Shown: piece after piece, positions 30,641 to 39,966 of the stretch
Position numbering within the stretch: the first letter of the stretch is position 1
Layout of the letters: every line of letters starts with the position of its first letter
From: Microtetraspora niveoalba
Lineage (GTDB): Bacteria > Actinomycetota > Actinomycetes > Streptosporangiales > Streptosporangiaceae
DNA length: 64,000 nt
Assembly: GCF_001570405.1 (NCBI RefSeq)
Contig: NZ_BBYM01000002.1
Span: 31,402 to 95,401 of the forward strand
Direction of reading: 5' to 3'
Position numbers and translations under genes: made by a program
The notes under the pieces: generated by a model
What the model saw: the letters and a program-made list of their open reading frames with translations, nothing else
Told to the model about the DNA's origin: nothing
Databases searched by the model: none

Positions 30641-32212
30641 ATGGGTCGCAAGATTCTGTTCATCACGACCGACCAGCAGCGCTACGACGCGTACGGGTGC
30701 AACGGAGGGAGGATCGCCCGGACTCCGGTGACCGACGGACTCGCCGCGGAGGGCGTCCGGTACGAACGGGCCTACTGCGCGAACGCGGTGTGCAGCCCCG
30801 CGCGGTCCAGCATCCTCACCGGACAGTACCCGCGGACGCACGGCGTGATCGCCAACGGAGTCCCGCTGCCGGAGGACGCGCCCAGCGTCGCCCGGGTGCT
30901 GAACGACGCCGGCTACCGCACCGCGCTCATCGGCAAGGTCCACTTCGAGCCGATCGCCGACCCCACCGGCCGCTACGAGCAGAACCGGCTCGCCCTGGCC
31001 GACGAGCACGGGCCCTATCGCGGGTTCGAGTACGTGGATTTCGCCGGCCACGGCACCTTCGGCGCCTCGCACTACGCGAACTGGCTGCGGAACGAGCACC
31101 CCGACGAGACCGGCGGCTTCCTCCGGACCTTCGCGAGCGCCCCCGGCGGGGAGACGGGCGCCCCGGCCGTCGCGCCCAACCCGATCCCCCGCGAGCACTA
31201 CCACACCGACTGGGTGGCCGACCGGGTGATCGCGTGGCTGGACTCGTTGTCCGACGACGACGACTGGTTCTGCTGGATGAGCTTCCCTGACCCGCACCAC
31301 CCCTGGGACCTGCCGGCCTCGGAGGCCGGGCGGGTGGACTGGCGCGATCTGGACCTTCCCGCCGGGCACCCGGGCTCCGACGAGCGCATCCGCGAGATCC
31401 TGGCCGGTCGGCCGGAGCACTGGCTCGCCTGGTACGACGGGTCGGTCCCCAACATCGACGGCGCTCCCGGCGACTTCGTCCCGGCGAAGCTGACCCACGA
31501 CCAGATCCGCGAGATCAACGCCGTGATCCACGCGAAGAACGAGATGCTGGACGAGGCGTTCGGACGTGTACTCGACACGATCGAGCGGCGCGGATGGGGC
31601 GACGACACGGACGTCCTCGTCACGACCGATCACGGCGAGTTCCAAGGGGATCTGGGGCTGCTGTTCAAGGGGCCCTACCACGTCGACGCACTGCTGCGGC
31701 TGCCCCTGATCTGGCGCCCGGCCAGGTCGGCGGGGACACCCGCCGCCGTGGTGCCCGATCCGGTGGGGCAGGTCGACCTGGCGCCGACGTTCTGCGAGAT
31801 CGCCGGCGTCCCCGTCCCGGAGTGGATGCAGGGCGCCCCGCTGCCCACCGAGAAGGGGTCGGGCCGGGATCGGGCGGTCATCGAGTGGGACAGCCAGCTC
31901 GACACCGGTTACCGGCTCAGGACGATCGTGAAGGACGGCTGGCTGTGCACCGCGTACGAGCCCACCGATCGCGAGTACGGCATGCCGAAGGCGGAGCGGT
32001 ACGCGAGCTTCGGCATGGTCCCGCCGGATCGGGAGATCGTCTACGACGGCGGCGAGGGTGAGCTCTACAACCTGGAGGAGGACCCGCACCAGTGGGTCAA
32101 CCGGTGGGACGACCCGGCTGCGGCCGATGTGCGCGCCGCACTCGTGGCCGACCTCCACGCGAGTCTCGCCCCCGCGCGCGAACCGCGGCTCCGCCCGACG
32201 GCGATGGGCTGA
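30641..32212 (+). CDS. Type I sulfatase (formylglycine-dependent), cytosolic
   Basis: 523 residues. Metal site ITTDQQR near the N-terminus (Asp11), the maturation motif CSPAR with Cys51 to be turned into formylglycine, GKVHFEP, and TTDHGEF for metal binding. There is no signal peptide (MGRKILFITT), so it acts in the cytosol on a sulfate ester that has been imported. The C-terminal LYNLEEDPHQWVN block is typical of the family. Preceded by regulon site A and followed by a 15-bp hairpin, it is a single-gene unit. The shared site links it to the neighbouring importer and degradation genes. Confidence 0.93.
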   Translation: MGRKILFITTDQQRYDAYGCNGGRIARTPVTDGLAAEGVRYERAYCANAVCSPARSSILTGQYPRTHGVIANGVPLPEDAPSVARVLNDAGYRTALIGKVHFEPIADPTGRYEQNRLALADEHGPYRGFEYVDFAGHGTFGASHYANWLRNEHPDETGGFLRTFASAPGGETGAPAVAPNPIPREHYHTDWVADRVIAWLDSLSDDDDWFCWMSFPDPHHPWDLPASEAGRVDWRDLDLPAGHPGSDERIREILAGRPEHWLAWYDGSVPNIDGAPGDFVPAKLTHDQIREINAVIHAKNEMLDEAFGRVLDTIERRGWGDDTDVLVTTDHGEFQGDLGLLFKGPYHVDALLRLPLIWRPARSAGTPAAVVPDPVGQVDLAPTFCEIAGVPVPEWMQGAPLPTEKGSGRDRAVIEWDSQLDTGYRLRTIVKDGWLCTAYEPTDREYGMPKAERYASFGMVPPDREIVYDGGEGELYNLEEDPHQWVNRWDDPAAADVRAALVADLHASLAPAREPRLRPTAMG

Positions 32213-32217
32213 CCGGC

Positions 32218-32259
32218 CTCATGCCCGGGGCCCGAGCGGGTTCCGGCCCCGGGCATGAG
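32218..32259 (+). terminator. 15-bp hairpin after the sulfatase gene
   Basis: Perfect arms CTCATGCCCGGGGCC / GGCCCCGGGCATGAG with a 12-base loop begin six bases past the stop codon. It is one of the strongest hairpins in the window. It also stands after the convergent importer operon's last gene, so it may stop both. Confidence 0.75.
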
Positions 32260-32362
32260 CGGCCGGACCGGACGGCGCACGGACCGGACGGCGCACGACC
32301 GAGCCTCCCCCACGCGGGGCCGGAGCCCCCTGAGAGCACTGGCGCGGGAGTGCCCGGCTCCG

Positions 32363-33163
32363 TCATCCCTGCCGGTCGACGGCCATCGTGGGAACGGCCG
32401 ACAGCAGGCGGCGCGTGTAGGGATGCCGGGCCGCCTCCTCCGTCAGGCCGGCCGACAGCAGCTCCTCCACCACCTCACCCCCGTTCATGACGAGGATCCG
32501 GTCGCAGACGAGCCGGATGACGCTGATGTCGTGGCTGATCAGCATGTACGCGAGGTCGTTCTCGCGTCTGAGGTCGAGCAGAAGCTGGAGGATCTGCGCC
32601 TGCACGGAGACGTCGAGGGCCGACACCGACTCGTCCAGCACGACCAGGGACGGGGAGACGGCCAGCGCGCGGGCGATCGAGGCGCGCTGCCGCTGCCCGC
32701 CGGACAGGCTGTCCGGCCTGCTTTGCGCCGCTCCCGCCGACAGTCCCACCCGGTCCAGCAGTTCCAGCGCGCGCCGGTCCGCCTCCCTCCGGTCCATGCC
32801 GTGCCACAGGCGCGACGGCTCGGCCACGATCTCCGCGACGGTCATCGCCGGGTTCAACGAGGTGTACGGATCCTGGAAGACCATCTGGACCGTCCTCCAG
32901 ATGGTCCGGTCCAGCCCGCGGCGCGCGTACACCTCCCGGCCGGCGACCCGCACCGATCCCGAATCCGGCCGCACGAGCCCGCAGATGATGCCGGCGAGCG
33001 TGGACTTACCCGATCCCGACTCGCCGACCACGCCGACGGACTCACCCGCGGCGATCGCCACGCTGACGCCGCCGACCGCGACGGTCGGCGGCTTGCGTGC
33101 CAGGCGTCCCCCGAGCCGGTAGGTCTTGGTCACCGACTCGACCTCGACGAGCAGCTCCGCCAT
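32363..33163 (-). CDS. Peptide/nickel-type ABC importer ATPase (DppF-like)
   Basis: 266 residues. Walker A GESGSGKST, Q-loop MVFQDPYTSLNP, signature LSGGQRQR, Walker B LVVLDESVSALD, H-loop ISHD. The end reads HPYTRRLL, typical of oligopeptide importer ATPases. The ATG at 33163 follows GGAG; earlier codons are Arg-rich shadow. It is the last gene of the five-gene importer operon, six bases after the partner ATPase, and lacks the long zinc/Fe-S tail of some OppF proteins. Confidence 0.92.
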   Translation of the reverse strand: MAELLVEVESVTKTYRLGGRLARKPPTVAVGGVSVAIAAGESVGVVGESGSGKSTLAGIICGLVRPDSGSVRVAGREVYARRGLDRTIWRTVQMVFQDPYTSLNPAMTVAEIVAEPSRLWHGMDRREADRRALELLDRVGLSAGAAQSRPDSLSGGQRQRASIARALAVSPSLVVLDESVSALDVSVQAQILQLLLDLRRENDLAYMLISHDISVIRLVCDRILVMNGGEVVEELLSAGLTEEAARHPYTRRLLSAVPTMAVDRQG

Positions 33164-33168
33164 CGCCC

Positions 33169-34155
33169 CTACTCCTCCGATCCGCGCGCGTGGTGGCAAC
33201 GGACGAGATGCCCGCTCCCCCGCGTCTCCAGCGCCGGGTGATCCCGCTCGCACTCCTCGGTGCGCAGTGCGCACCGCGGCGTGAACCGGCATCCCGACCG
33301 CACCTCACCCGCCTGCGGCACCCGCCCCGGCAGCGGACGCAGCGCGCCGACCGCCAGCGCGTGCTCCGGGGTGCACTGCTGCAACGCCCGCACGTACGGG
33401 TGGGACGGCCGCCGCAGCACGTCCGCCGTCACGCCCGACTCCACCAGTTCCCCGGCGTACATCACCAGCAGCCGGTCGCAGCGCTCGCCGACCAGCGCGA
33501 GATCGTGGGACACGAACAGCACGGCGAGCCCCAGATCGAGGCGGAGCCGGTCGAGGAGGTCCATCACCCCGCGCTGCACGGTCACGTCCAGGGCGGTGGT
33601 GGGCTCGTCCGCCACGAGGACGGACGGTTCGCCGGCGATCGCGATGGCGATCATCACCCGCTGCCGCATGCCGCCGGAGAACTCGAACGGGTACTGGCGG
33701 GCCCGCTCGGCGGGCCGGGTGATCTCGACGCGGTCCAGCGCCTCCACCGCCGCGCGCCGGGCTTCGCGCCGGGACGTCCCGGGCCTGCGCAACCGGATCG
33801 CCTCGGCCACCTGGTCCCCCACCCGCATCGAGGGATTCAGGCTCGTCATGGGGTTCTGGAAGACCATCGCCACTCCGCGGCGCGCGGCGCGACGCGTGGC
33901 CGGGCCGGTCGCCCCGCCGTCGACCGCGCCGTCGACCTCGATGGCGCCGCCGGCCGGCCGTACGCCGCGCGGCAGCACCCCCGCGACGGCGGATGCGGTC
34001 AGGCTCTTGCCGGAGCCGGACTCGCCGACCATGCCCACCATCTCGCCGCGCCCGATCGCGAAGGAGACGTCCGTGACGAGCGGCGTGCTCCCCCCTTGGC
34101 GGTCCAGCTCGACGGTGAGGCCGGTCACCCTGAGCACGGCCTGCGCGTCAGCCAC
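33169..34155 (-). CDS. Peptide/nickel-type ABC importer ATPase (DppD-like)
   Basis: 328 residues. Walker A GESGSGKSL (Leu instead of Thr/Ser at the last position), VFQNPMTSLNP, signature FSGGMRQR, Walker B VLVADEPTTALD, and the C-terminal cysteine region GCRFTPRCALRTEEC, which in this family binds an Fe-S cluster or zinc. The GTG at 34155 with AAGGGGG before it overlaps the permease stop by eight bases. It forms a heterodimer with the DppF-like ATPase and energises the two permeases. Confidence 0.92.
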   Translation of the reverse strand: MADAQAVLRVTGLTVELDRQGGSTPLVTDVSFAIGRGEMVGMVGESGSGKSLTASAVAGVLPRGVRPAGGAIEVDGAVDGGATGPATRRAARRGVAMVFQNPMTSLNPSMRVGDQVAEAIRLRRPGTSRREARRAAVEALDRVEITRPAERARQYPFEFSGGMRQRVMIAIAIAGEPSVLVADEPTTALDVTVQRGVMDLLDRLRLDLGLAVLFVSHDLALVGERCDRLLVMYAGELVESGVTADVLRRPSHPYVRALQQCTPEHALAVGALRPLPGRVPQAGEVRSGCRFTPRCALRTEECERDHPALETRGSGHLVRCHHARGSEE

Positions 34156-34996
34156 GGCGTTCCCCCTTGCTCTCGATGTCACCGATCACGTTCAGGCTGA
34201 GGATCAGCAGGGACAGCACGGCCGCCGGGATGAGCACGACCCGGGGGGCGGAGGCCAGCATGGCCGCCGCGCCCGAGAGCATGGTGCCGAGGCTCGCGTT
34301 CGGGGACTCGACGCCGACTCCCAGGAAGCTGATGCCGGCCTCGATCAGGAGGGAGAGCCCCAGCAGGTAGCTCACCTGGACGAGCGACTGGGCCCTGATC
34401 CCGGGAAGCAGGTAGCGCAGCAGGATCCGGGTGTGGGAGCAGCCCGACATCCGGCCCGCCATCAGGTACGGCAGGGTGGCGACCTTGACGGTCTCCGTGC
34501 GCACCACCCGGTAGATCCGCGGTGCGAAGACCACCCCCAGCGTCACCATCTGCCCGGTGATCCCCGACCGGAGCGCGGCGTGCACGGTGAGCAGCAGCAC
34601 CAGCGCGGGGACCGTCAGGATCACGTCCGCGACCCGTCCGGTGGCCGCCTCGACCCAGCCCCGGCGGTACCCGGCCAGCATCCCGAAGGGAAGGCCGACG
34701 GCGGTGGCGACGGCGATCGCCGTCAGCGCGGCGAACAGCGACGTGCGCGTGCCCCACAGCAGCCGCGCGAGCAGATCGCGTCCCAACTGGTCGGTGCCGA
34801 GCAGGTGCTCGGCCGAGTACGAGGCCAGGGTGTCGCCGAGGTGCTGCCGGTTGGGCTCGCCGAGCGGGAGGAACGGCACCGCCACGGCCACGGCGAGGCA
34901 GACGAGCACGAACCCGAGGGCGAGCGCCCGGGTGACGCCCAGGCCGGCGAGTATCCCGGTGGAGCGGGGCCGTCCGGTGGCCACCACCTCGGTCAT
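34148..34996 (-). CDS. ABC importer permease (DppC-like)
   Basis: 282 residues with six predicted helices. The N-terminal HLLGTDQLGRDLLARLLWG is the family signature of the DppC/OppC permeases, and the EAA-like loop (EAATGRVADVILTVPALVLL) contacts the ATPase. Its start overlaps the DppB-like stop (ATGA). It works with the partner permease to pass the substrate across the inner membrane. Confidence 0.92.
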   Translation of the reverse strand: MTEVVATGRPRSTGILAGLGVTRALALGFVLVCLAVAVAVPFLPLGEPNRQHLGDTLASYSAEHLLGTDQLGRDLLARLLWGTRTSLFAALTAIAVATAVGLPFGMLAGYRRGWVEAATGRVADVILTVPALVLLLTVHAALRSGITGQMVTLGVVFAPRIYRVVRTETVKVATLPYLMAGRMSGCSHTRILLRYLLPGIRAQSLVQVSYLLGLSLLIEAGISFLGVGVESPNASLGTMLSGAAAMLASAPRVVLIPAAVLSLLILSLNVIGDIESKGERRG

Positions 34997-35952
34997 GACA
35001 GCCCCCTCGATGCGGGATTGAGCCAGAGCGCGATGAGATCGGTGACCAGGTTGGCCGCCAGGATGACCAGGGCGCACAACGCGACCAGCGCCTGCACGAC
35101 GGGGAAGTCCTGGCCCTGGACGGCTTCCAGGGTCAGGGTGCCGATGCCCGGGATCGCGAACACCGACTCCACGAGCAGCGCGCCGGTGATGAGCACGCCG
35201 ACCTCCAGGCCGATGACGGTGACCCAGGGCGCGGCGGCGTTGCGGGCGACGTGCCGGAAGAAGACGCCGCCCGGTGAGACGCCCTTCATGCGCGCGGTGC
35301 GGACGTAGTCGCCCTCGTACTCCTTGATGAGCGAGGCCCGGAAGGTGCGCATCTGGACGCACATCAGGCCCAGCGCCAGCGACGCGGCCGGCAGTGTCAG
35401 GAACTGCAGCGCGGTCGCCCAGCCCACCTCGGCCGGATCCCGGTAGCCGCCCGCGGGGAACCACCGGAACCACAGCGAGAACACCAGGATGAGCACGTAG
35501 CCGACGAGGAAGTTGGGGACCGCGATGCCGAGCACCGCGACGGCGCCCAGGCCGCGGTCCACCGGCCCGCCGGGCCGCGACCCGACGGCGCTGCCCATCA
35601 GGACGGAGGCGAGGACCGCCGCCGTCAGCGCGAGGAAGGACAGCAGGAGCGTCGGCGGCAGGTACTGGCCGATCAGGTCCAGTACCGTCCCCCTGTTGTG
35701 CAGGGACGCTCCGAAGTCGCCCCGGACCGCGTTCCCCAGCCAGTCGAGGTACTGCGCGATGACGGGCCGGTCCAGTCCCAGGCTGTGGCGGACCTGCGCC
35801 ACCTGCTGGGGGGTGGCGGACTCGCCGGCGACCACGGCGGCCGGATCGCCGATGGCGAAGAGCATGACGTAGGTGCAGGCGGTGACGACGACGAGGGTCG
35901 GGACGGCGGCGAGGGCCCGCAGCGCGGCCTGCCGGAGGATCAGTGTGAGCAT
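34993..35952 (-). CDS. ABC importer permease (DppB-like)
   Basis: 319 residues with six predicted helices; the N-terminal arm LRALAAVPTLVVVTACTYVM and the periplasmic SLGLDRPVIAQYLDWLGNAV region are typical of DppB/OppB. A hairpin separates it from the solute-binding protein gene 75 bases upstream. Confidence 0.92.
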   Translation of the reverse strand: MLTLILRQAALRALAAVPTLVVVTACTYVMLFAIGDPAAVVAGESATPQQVAQVRHSLGLDRPVIAQYLDWLGNAVRGDFGASLHNRGTVLDLIGQYLPPTLLLSFLALTAAVLASVLMGSAVGSRPGGPVDRGLGAVAVLGIAVPNFLVGYVLILVFSLWFRWFPAGGYRDPAEVGWATALQFLTLPAASLALGLMCVQMRTFRASLIKEYEGDYVRTARMKGVSPGGVFFRHVARNAAAPWVTVIGLEVGVLITGALLVESVFAIPGIGTLTLEAVQGQDFPVVQALVALCALVILAANLVTDLIALWLNPASRGLS

Positions 35953-35975
35953 CGGGGGGACCTTCGGGAATCGGT

Positions 35976-36005
35976 GGGAGCCGTCCGGCGGACCGGACGA
36001 CTCCC
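35976..36005 (-). terminator. Hairpin between solute-binding protein and permease genes
   Basis: Thirteen-base arms with one mismatch (GGGAGCCGTCCGG / CCGGACGACTCCC) and a four-base loop. It is well placed to keep binding-protein mRNA more abundant than permease mRNA. Confidence 0.55.
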
Positions 36006-36027
36006 GCCGGGCATCCGGCGCATCCGC

Positions 36028-37557
36028 TCAGCCCTTGACGCCGCGGAACGTCGGGAAGGCCTGGGACCAGGGGTTCCGCCATCCGGTGACCGCGGGCGAC
36101 ACCGCGTAGCTGGTCTTGACGCTCAGGACGGGCACCATCTGGAATCCGTCCATCACGGCGGCCGAGAGCTTCTTGTAGATCTCGTCGCGCTTGGCCTGGT
36201 CGGTCTCCCGGACGGCCTCCGCGGCCAGCTTCACGACCTCGTCGTTGGTGTAGCCGCCGGGGTTGTACAGCCCCTCCGGCAGGACGTAGCGGGCGACGGT
36301 GGCGGAGGGATCGAAGGTGTTGCCGCTGGCGCCCACCGCCATCGCGACACTCTTCTCGGCGGTGAACTTGCCGACCACCTGGGGTGGCGCGACCGGGCTG
36401 ACGGCGGCCTTCAGGCCGATGGTGTTCATCTGCTCCTGCACCACGGACGCGAGCTGCTCCATGATCTGGTTGCCTGCGACCGTGACGATCTCCACGTTCG
36501 CGCCCGCCGCCCCGGCTTCCTGGACCAGCTTCTTGGCCTTCTCCAGGTCGTACGGCACCGCATTGAGGCCGAGGTCCTTGTCGTACTGGGTGGTGCCGGC
36601 CGCGAAGAACTGGCCGGTCGGCTCGCACTGCCCCTGGAACAGCCCCGCGCAGACCGCCTCGCGGTCCACCGCCAGGTTGACGGCTTCGCGGACGCGGGGG
36701 TCGTCGAACGGTTTCGTCCGCGTGTTGAAGGAGAAGGAGAAGTTCTCCGTGCCGTAGGCGCGGTCCACCTTGTAGCCGGCGTCCTGCGCGGCCTTGGCCA
36801 TCTGCTCCGGGACGACCGTGACGTCCAGGTCGCCGGTGCGGATGGCGTTCAGCTTCGCGTCGTCGGTCAGGTAGGTGAGCTCCAACGTCTCGGTGGCCGC
36901 GGCCTCGGGGTCCCAGTACGCCGGGTTCTTCTTGTAGACGACCCGGTTGGGCTGCACGGTCTGCAGGGTGAAGGGTCCGATGCCCGCGGACTGCCGGGTC
37001 AGGTCCATGCCGTCGGCGACGGCCTTGTCCGAGATCATCATCCCGGAGGGTCCGGCGAGCGTGCGCGGGAGGTCCCCCACGCCGGCCTCGTGGCGGAACC
37101 GCACCGTCGACGGCCCGGACTCCTCGACGGTCACGCCGGCCAGCTCGGCGGCGTTGGTGCTCTGCTTGAGCGTCTGCGAGCGGCGCACGTTGGCGATGAC
37201 CGTCTTGGTGGTGAACGGGGTCCCGTCGGGGAAGGTCAGCCCCTCGCGCAGGGTCATGTCCAGGTACGGGCCCTTGTCGTCCTCACCGGCCTCCCACTTC
37301 GTGGCGAGCATCGGCTGGATGCTGTGATCCGGCGCGAGATAGGTGAGCGAGTCGTACAGCGGCTGGGTGTAGACCACCATCTGCCGTACGGGGATGAGGT
37401 CCGGGTCCAGGGTCGTGCCCGCCAGGACGGCGCCGAACTTCAGCACGCCGTCCGCGGCGGACCCCGTGGTCGCGGCCCCGCCCCCCGAGCCGCCGCCGCA
37501 GGCCGAGACCAGGCCCAATCCCAGAGCGGCGGCCATGACCGCCAGTTGCTTCTTCAT
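36028..37557 (-). CDS. Family 5 solute-binding lipoprotein of the importer
   Basis: 509 residues. The N-terminus MKKQLAVMAAALGLGLVSAC is a lipoprotein signal ending in the lipobox LVSAC, so it is anchored outside the membrane by Cys20. The rest is the SBP_bac_5 fold (YDSLTYLAPDHSIQPMLATK, then TFPDGTPFTTKTV, FNTRTKPFDDPRVREAVNLA). These proteins bind oligopeptides, nickel, or other polar organic compounds. It is the first gene of the importer operon, 65 bases downstream of regulon site B. Together with the sulfatase and degradation genes, the substrate could be an organic sulfate rather than a peptide. Confidence 0.93.
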   Translation of the reverse strand: MKKQLAVMAAALGLGLVSACGGGSGGGAATTGSAADGVLKFGAVLAGTTLDPDLIPVRQMVVYTQPLYDSLTYLAPDHSIQPMLATKWEAGEDDKGPYLDMTLREGLTFPDGTPFTTKTVIANVRRSQTLKQSTNAAELAGVTVEESGPSTVRFRHEAGVGDLPRTLAGPSGMMISDKAVADGMDLTRQSAGIGPFTLQTVQPNRVVYKKNPAYWDPEAAATETLELTYLTDDAKLNAIRTGDLDVTVVPEQMAKAAQDAGYKVDRAYGTENFSFSFNTRTKPFDDPRVREAVNLAVDREAVCAGLFQGQCEPTGQFFAAGTTQYDKDLGLNAVPYDLEKAKKLVQEAGAAGANVEIVTVAGNQIMEQLASVVQEQMNTIGLKAAVSPVAPPQVVGKFTAEKSVAMAVGASGNTFDPSATVARYVLPEGLYNPGGYTNDEVVKLAAEAVRETDQAKRDEIYKKLSAAVMDGFQMVPVLSVKTSYAVSPAVTGWRNPWSQAFPTFRGVKG

Positions 37558-37621
37558 GTGGGAGCCCACCCTTCCGCGGGACACACGTCCCGGAAACAGA
37601 GTGTGAGGGAGATTTCTGAAA

Positions 37622-37637
37622 CTGACTTTATCCTCAG
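37622..37637. promoter_or_regulatory. Regulon site B: CTGACTTTATCCTCAG
   Basis: Second copy of CTGA-N3-TA-N3-TCAG, 65 bases upstream of the solute-binding lipoprotein start, in an AT-rich stretch. Confidence 0.75.
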
Positions 37638-37708
37638 CTTCTTGCGGCGGACAAGGCTTTGACGGCAGGCGTCGGATAACGGAAAAGCACCGGCCGACCG
37701 CGGGCCGG

Positions 37709-38800
37709 TCAGCGCGGCAGGGGCGCGGGGCGCCACGGCGCGAACGTGGGGAGCACCAGGATCCCCGGGGCCGCCGCGCACACCTCCTCGATCGCCCGGA
37801 CGACCGGTCCGGCCACCGCGTACTGCATCGCCTTGGACTTGTCCGGATAGCCCTCGGGATCGTCCAGGCCGACCTGGATCCTGAGCCTGGGCGCGCCGTC
37901 GATCGTGATCGTCCAGCCGTCCTCGCCCTGGAAGTCCGGCTGGTCGTCGTCGGCCCGCCAGTCCATCTGGATGGTCAGGAACCGGCCGGCCTCCGTGTTG
38001 GCGTGCCAGCGCCAGCGGGCGCAGGAGACGGTGCCTTTGGGGATCGTGCCCACGACGATGCGCACGTCCTCCTTGGCCACCGCGATCTCGTGGTCCTCCT
38101 CGACCGAGGTGAACTCCACGTTCAGGGCGTGCGACACGTACCCGGTGATCTCGCCGAAGAGCTCGGTGAAGAACGCCGCGCGGCCCGCGGTCGCCTCCTT
38201 GAACCGCTCCGGGGTCATCCCGAATCCGCACAACTCGTAAATGAATCCCGGCGAGATGACCGGCGAGCAGTCGTAGACCTCGCGGAAGTGGATGTGCTTG
38301 ACGTCGGTGCACATGGTGGTGGCGGCGACCGCCAGGCGCTCGGTGATCAGTCCCGGGTTCACGCCGGTGCCGAACAGCGTGGCGCCTCCTTCGACGGCGG
38401 CCCGCCGCAGCCTGGCGGTGTGCTCCGGCTCCGCCTTGCCGGTGCCGCCGGGAGTGATCGGCCACGGGTAGGTGAAGGCGACCGTCGTGATGACGTTCTT
38501 GCCCGAGCGCAGCAGCCGGACCAGGTCGTCCACATGCTGGCCGGGCGACTCCCCGTTGAGCGGGGTGTGCAGGACGACGTCGGCGTCCAGGGCGAGGATG
38601 TCCTCGATGTCCTTGGTCGCGGTCACGCCGATCGGCCGCCGCCTCAGGATCTCTCCGGCGTCGCGGCCGGCCTTGTCGTCGCTGTAGGTCAGCAGGCCGA
38701 CCAGTTCCAGGCCGGGCCGGTCGATCACGTGGCGGCCGGTGACCCGGCCGATGGCGCCGGTGGCCCACTGCACCACCCGGTAGGGTCGCGACACTCTCAC
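37709..38800 (-). CDS. Dihydrodipicolinate-reductase-like NAD(P)H oxidoreductase
   Basis: 363 residues. N-terminal Rossmann fold YRVVQWATGAIGR (GxxGxxG variant WATGAIG) followed by a catalytic domain with GTGVNPGLITER and HIHFREVYDCS. This is the group of 2,4-diaminopentanoate dehydrogenase and other DapB-like amine/ketone oxidoreductases common in actinomycete catabolic clusters. The GTG start overlaps the stop of the acyl-CoA dehydrogenase gene (GTGA), making it the last gene of a seven-gene operon that begins at 46430. Its substrate is unknown. Confidence 0.8.
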   Translation of the reverse strand: MRVSRPYRVVQWATGAIGRVTGRHVIDRPGLELVGLLTYSDDKAGRDAGEILRRRPIGVTATKDIEDILALDADVVLHTPLNGESPGQHVDDLVRLLRSGKNVITTVAFTYPWPITPGGTGKAEPEHTARLRRAAVEGGATLFGTGVNPGLITERLAVAATTMCTDVKHIHFREVYDCSPVISPGFIYELCGFGMTPERFKEATAGRAAFFTELFGEITGYVSHALNVEFTSVEEDHEIAVAKEDVRIVVGTIPKGTVSCARWRWHANTEAGRFLTIQMDWRADDDQPDFQGEDGWTITIDGAPRLRIQVGLDDPEGYPDKSKAMQYAVAGPVVRAIEEVCAAAPGILVLPTFAPWRPAPLPR

Positions 38801-39966
38801 TGTCCTCCTTCGGTCGTCCGCCGGGATTCCGCCGCTCCGGTGAGCAGCGAGAGGCAGCCGGCCGCCGCCGCGGCGTCCCGCAACCGCGCCGGCCGCCCGT
38901 CGAGCGCCGCGGCCGCCCTCGCCCGCCGGAAGTACAGGTGGGCGTCGTGCTCCCAGGTGAACCCGACCCCCCCGTGCACCTGGACGAGGGTGTCGGCCGC
39001 GGCGGCGAACGCCTCGGACGCCTCGGCCTTGGCCAGCAGGACGATGCGGTGCGCCTGCTCGTGGTCGCCCGCGTCGGTCGCCCCGGCGGCGGCGAGCACG
39101 AGCGCCCGCGCCGCCGTGACGGCGACGGCGACCTCGGCGCAGCGGTGCTGGATCGCCTGGTAGGCGCCGATCACCTGGCCGAACTGGCTGCGGATCTTCG
39201 CGTACTCGACCATGTGGCCGAGACAACCCTGGGCACCGCCGACCTGCTCGGCGGCGAGCAGCAGCCGGGCGACGTCGCCGAGGCGGGCGACCGCCGCGGT
39301 GTCGCCGGGCGCCGTCATCGGCACGGCCGGAGCCGCGTCGAGGTGGAGGTCGCCCAGCCGCGCGGTGAGGTCGACGGACCTGACCGGACGGCGGGTGACC
39401 CGGGCGCGTCCGTCCGCGTCCGGCGCGAGCGGCACCAGGACGACGGCGGGACCCCGCGGCCCGGCGGCGACCGCGAGCAGCGCGTCCGCGGTCATGCCGT
39501 GGGTGACGTGCCGCACCGTGCCGGACACCCGGCCCTCCGGGTCCAGCACCGGCCCGGGCTCCTGCGACGCGAACGCCTGCGGCATGCCGACGACCACCGC
39601 GCCGGACAGCAGCCCCGCCGCGTGGCCGAGCAGGTCCTCGCTCAGCGGGCCGCCCAGGCCGAGCGCCCAGGCCGCGAGCACCGAGGCGCGCAGTGGCCCC
39701 GGGTACAGGCAGGCCGCCGCCTCCTCGGCCGCCGCGACCACGTGCTCCAGTCCGAGGCCCAGCCCGTCGGCCTCCTCGGGGGCCGCCATGCCGACCAGGC
39801 CGACCTCTTCGGCGAGGGTGCGCCAGCGCCCGCGGTCGAAACCCGGCTCATCGCCGTCCGGGGCGCCGTCGCGGAGCGACCGGGCCTCGTCCAGCCCCGG
39901 GTGGTCCGCGAAGTACGACCGCACCGCCGACCTGACCTCGTCGGGACTCAGCAGATCGTCGCTCAC
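38797..39966 (-). CDS. Acyl-CoA dehydrogenase subunit lacking the usual catalytic Glu
   Basis: 389 residues of the acyl-CoA dehydrogenase fold (FAD-linked). The C-terminal part carries KIRSQFGQVIGAYQAIQHR and HGGVGFTWEHDAHLYFRRAR. The last segment replaces the GGTxE motif that holds the catalytic glutamate, as seen in one subunit of heteromeric actinobacterial FadE enzymes that act on ring-derived CoA esters. It probably needs a partner; the dehydrogenase at 43788 in the same operon is the likely one. The GTG start overlaps the CoA ligase stop. Confidence 0.87.
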   Translation of the reverse strand: MSDDLLSPDEVRSAVRSYFADHPGLDEARSLRDGAPDGDEPGFDRGRWRTLAEEVGLVGMAAPEEADGLGLGLEHVVAAAEEAAACLYPGPLRASVLAAWALGLGGPLSEDLLGHAAGLLSGAVVVGMPQAFASQEPGPVLDPEGRVSGTVRHVTHGMTADALLAVAAGPRGPAVVLVPLAPDADGRARVTRRPVRSVDLTARLGDLHLDAAPAVPMTAPGDTAAVARLGDVARLLLAAEQVGGAQGCLGHMVEYAKIRSQFGQVIGAYQAIQHRCAEVAVAVTAARALVLAAAGATDAGDHEQAHRIVLLAKAEASEAFAAAADTLVQVHGGVGFTWEHDAHLYFRRARAAAALDGRPARLRDAAAAAGCLSLLTGAAESRRTTEGGQ

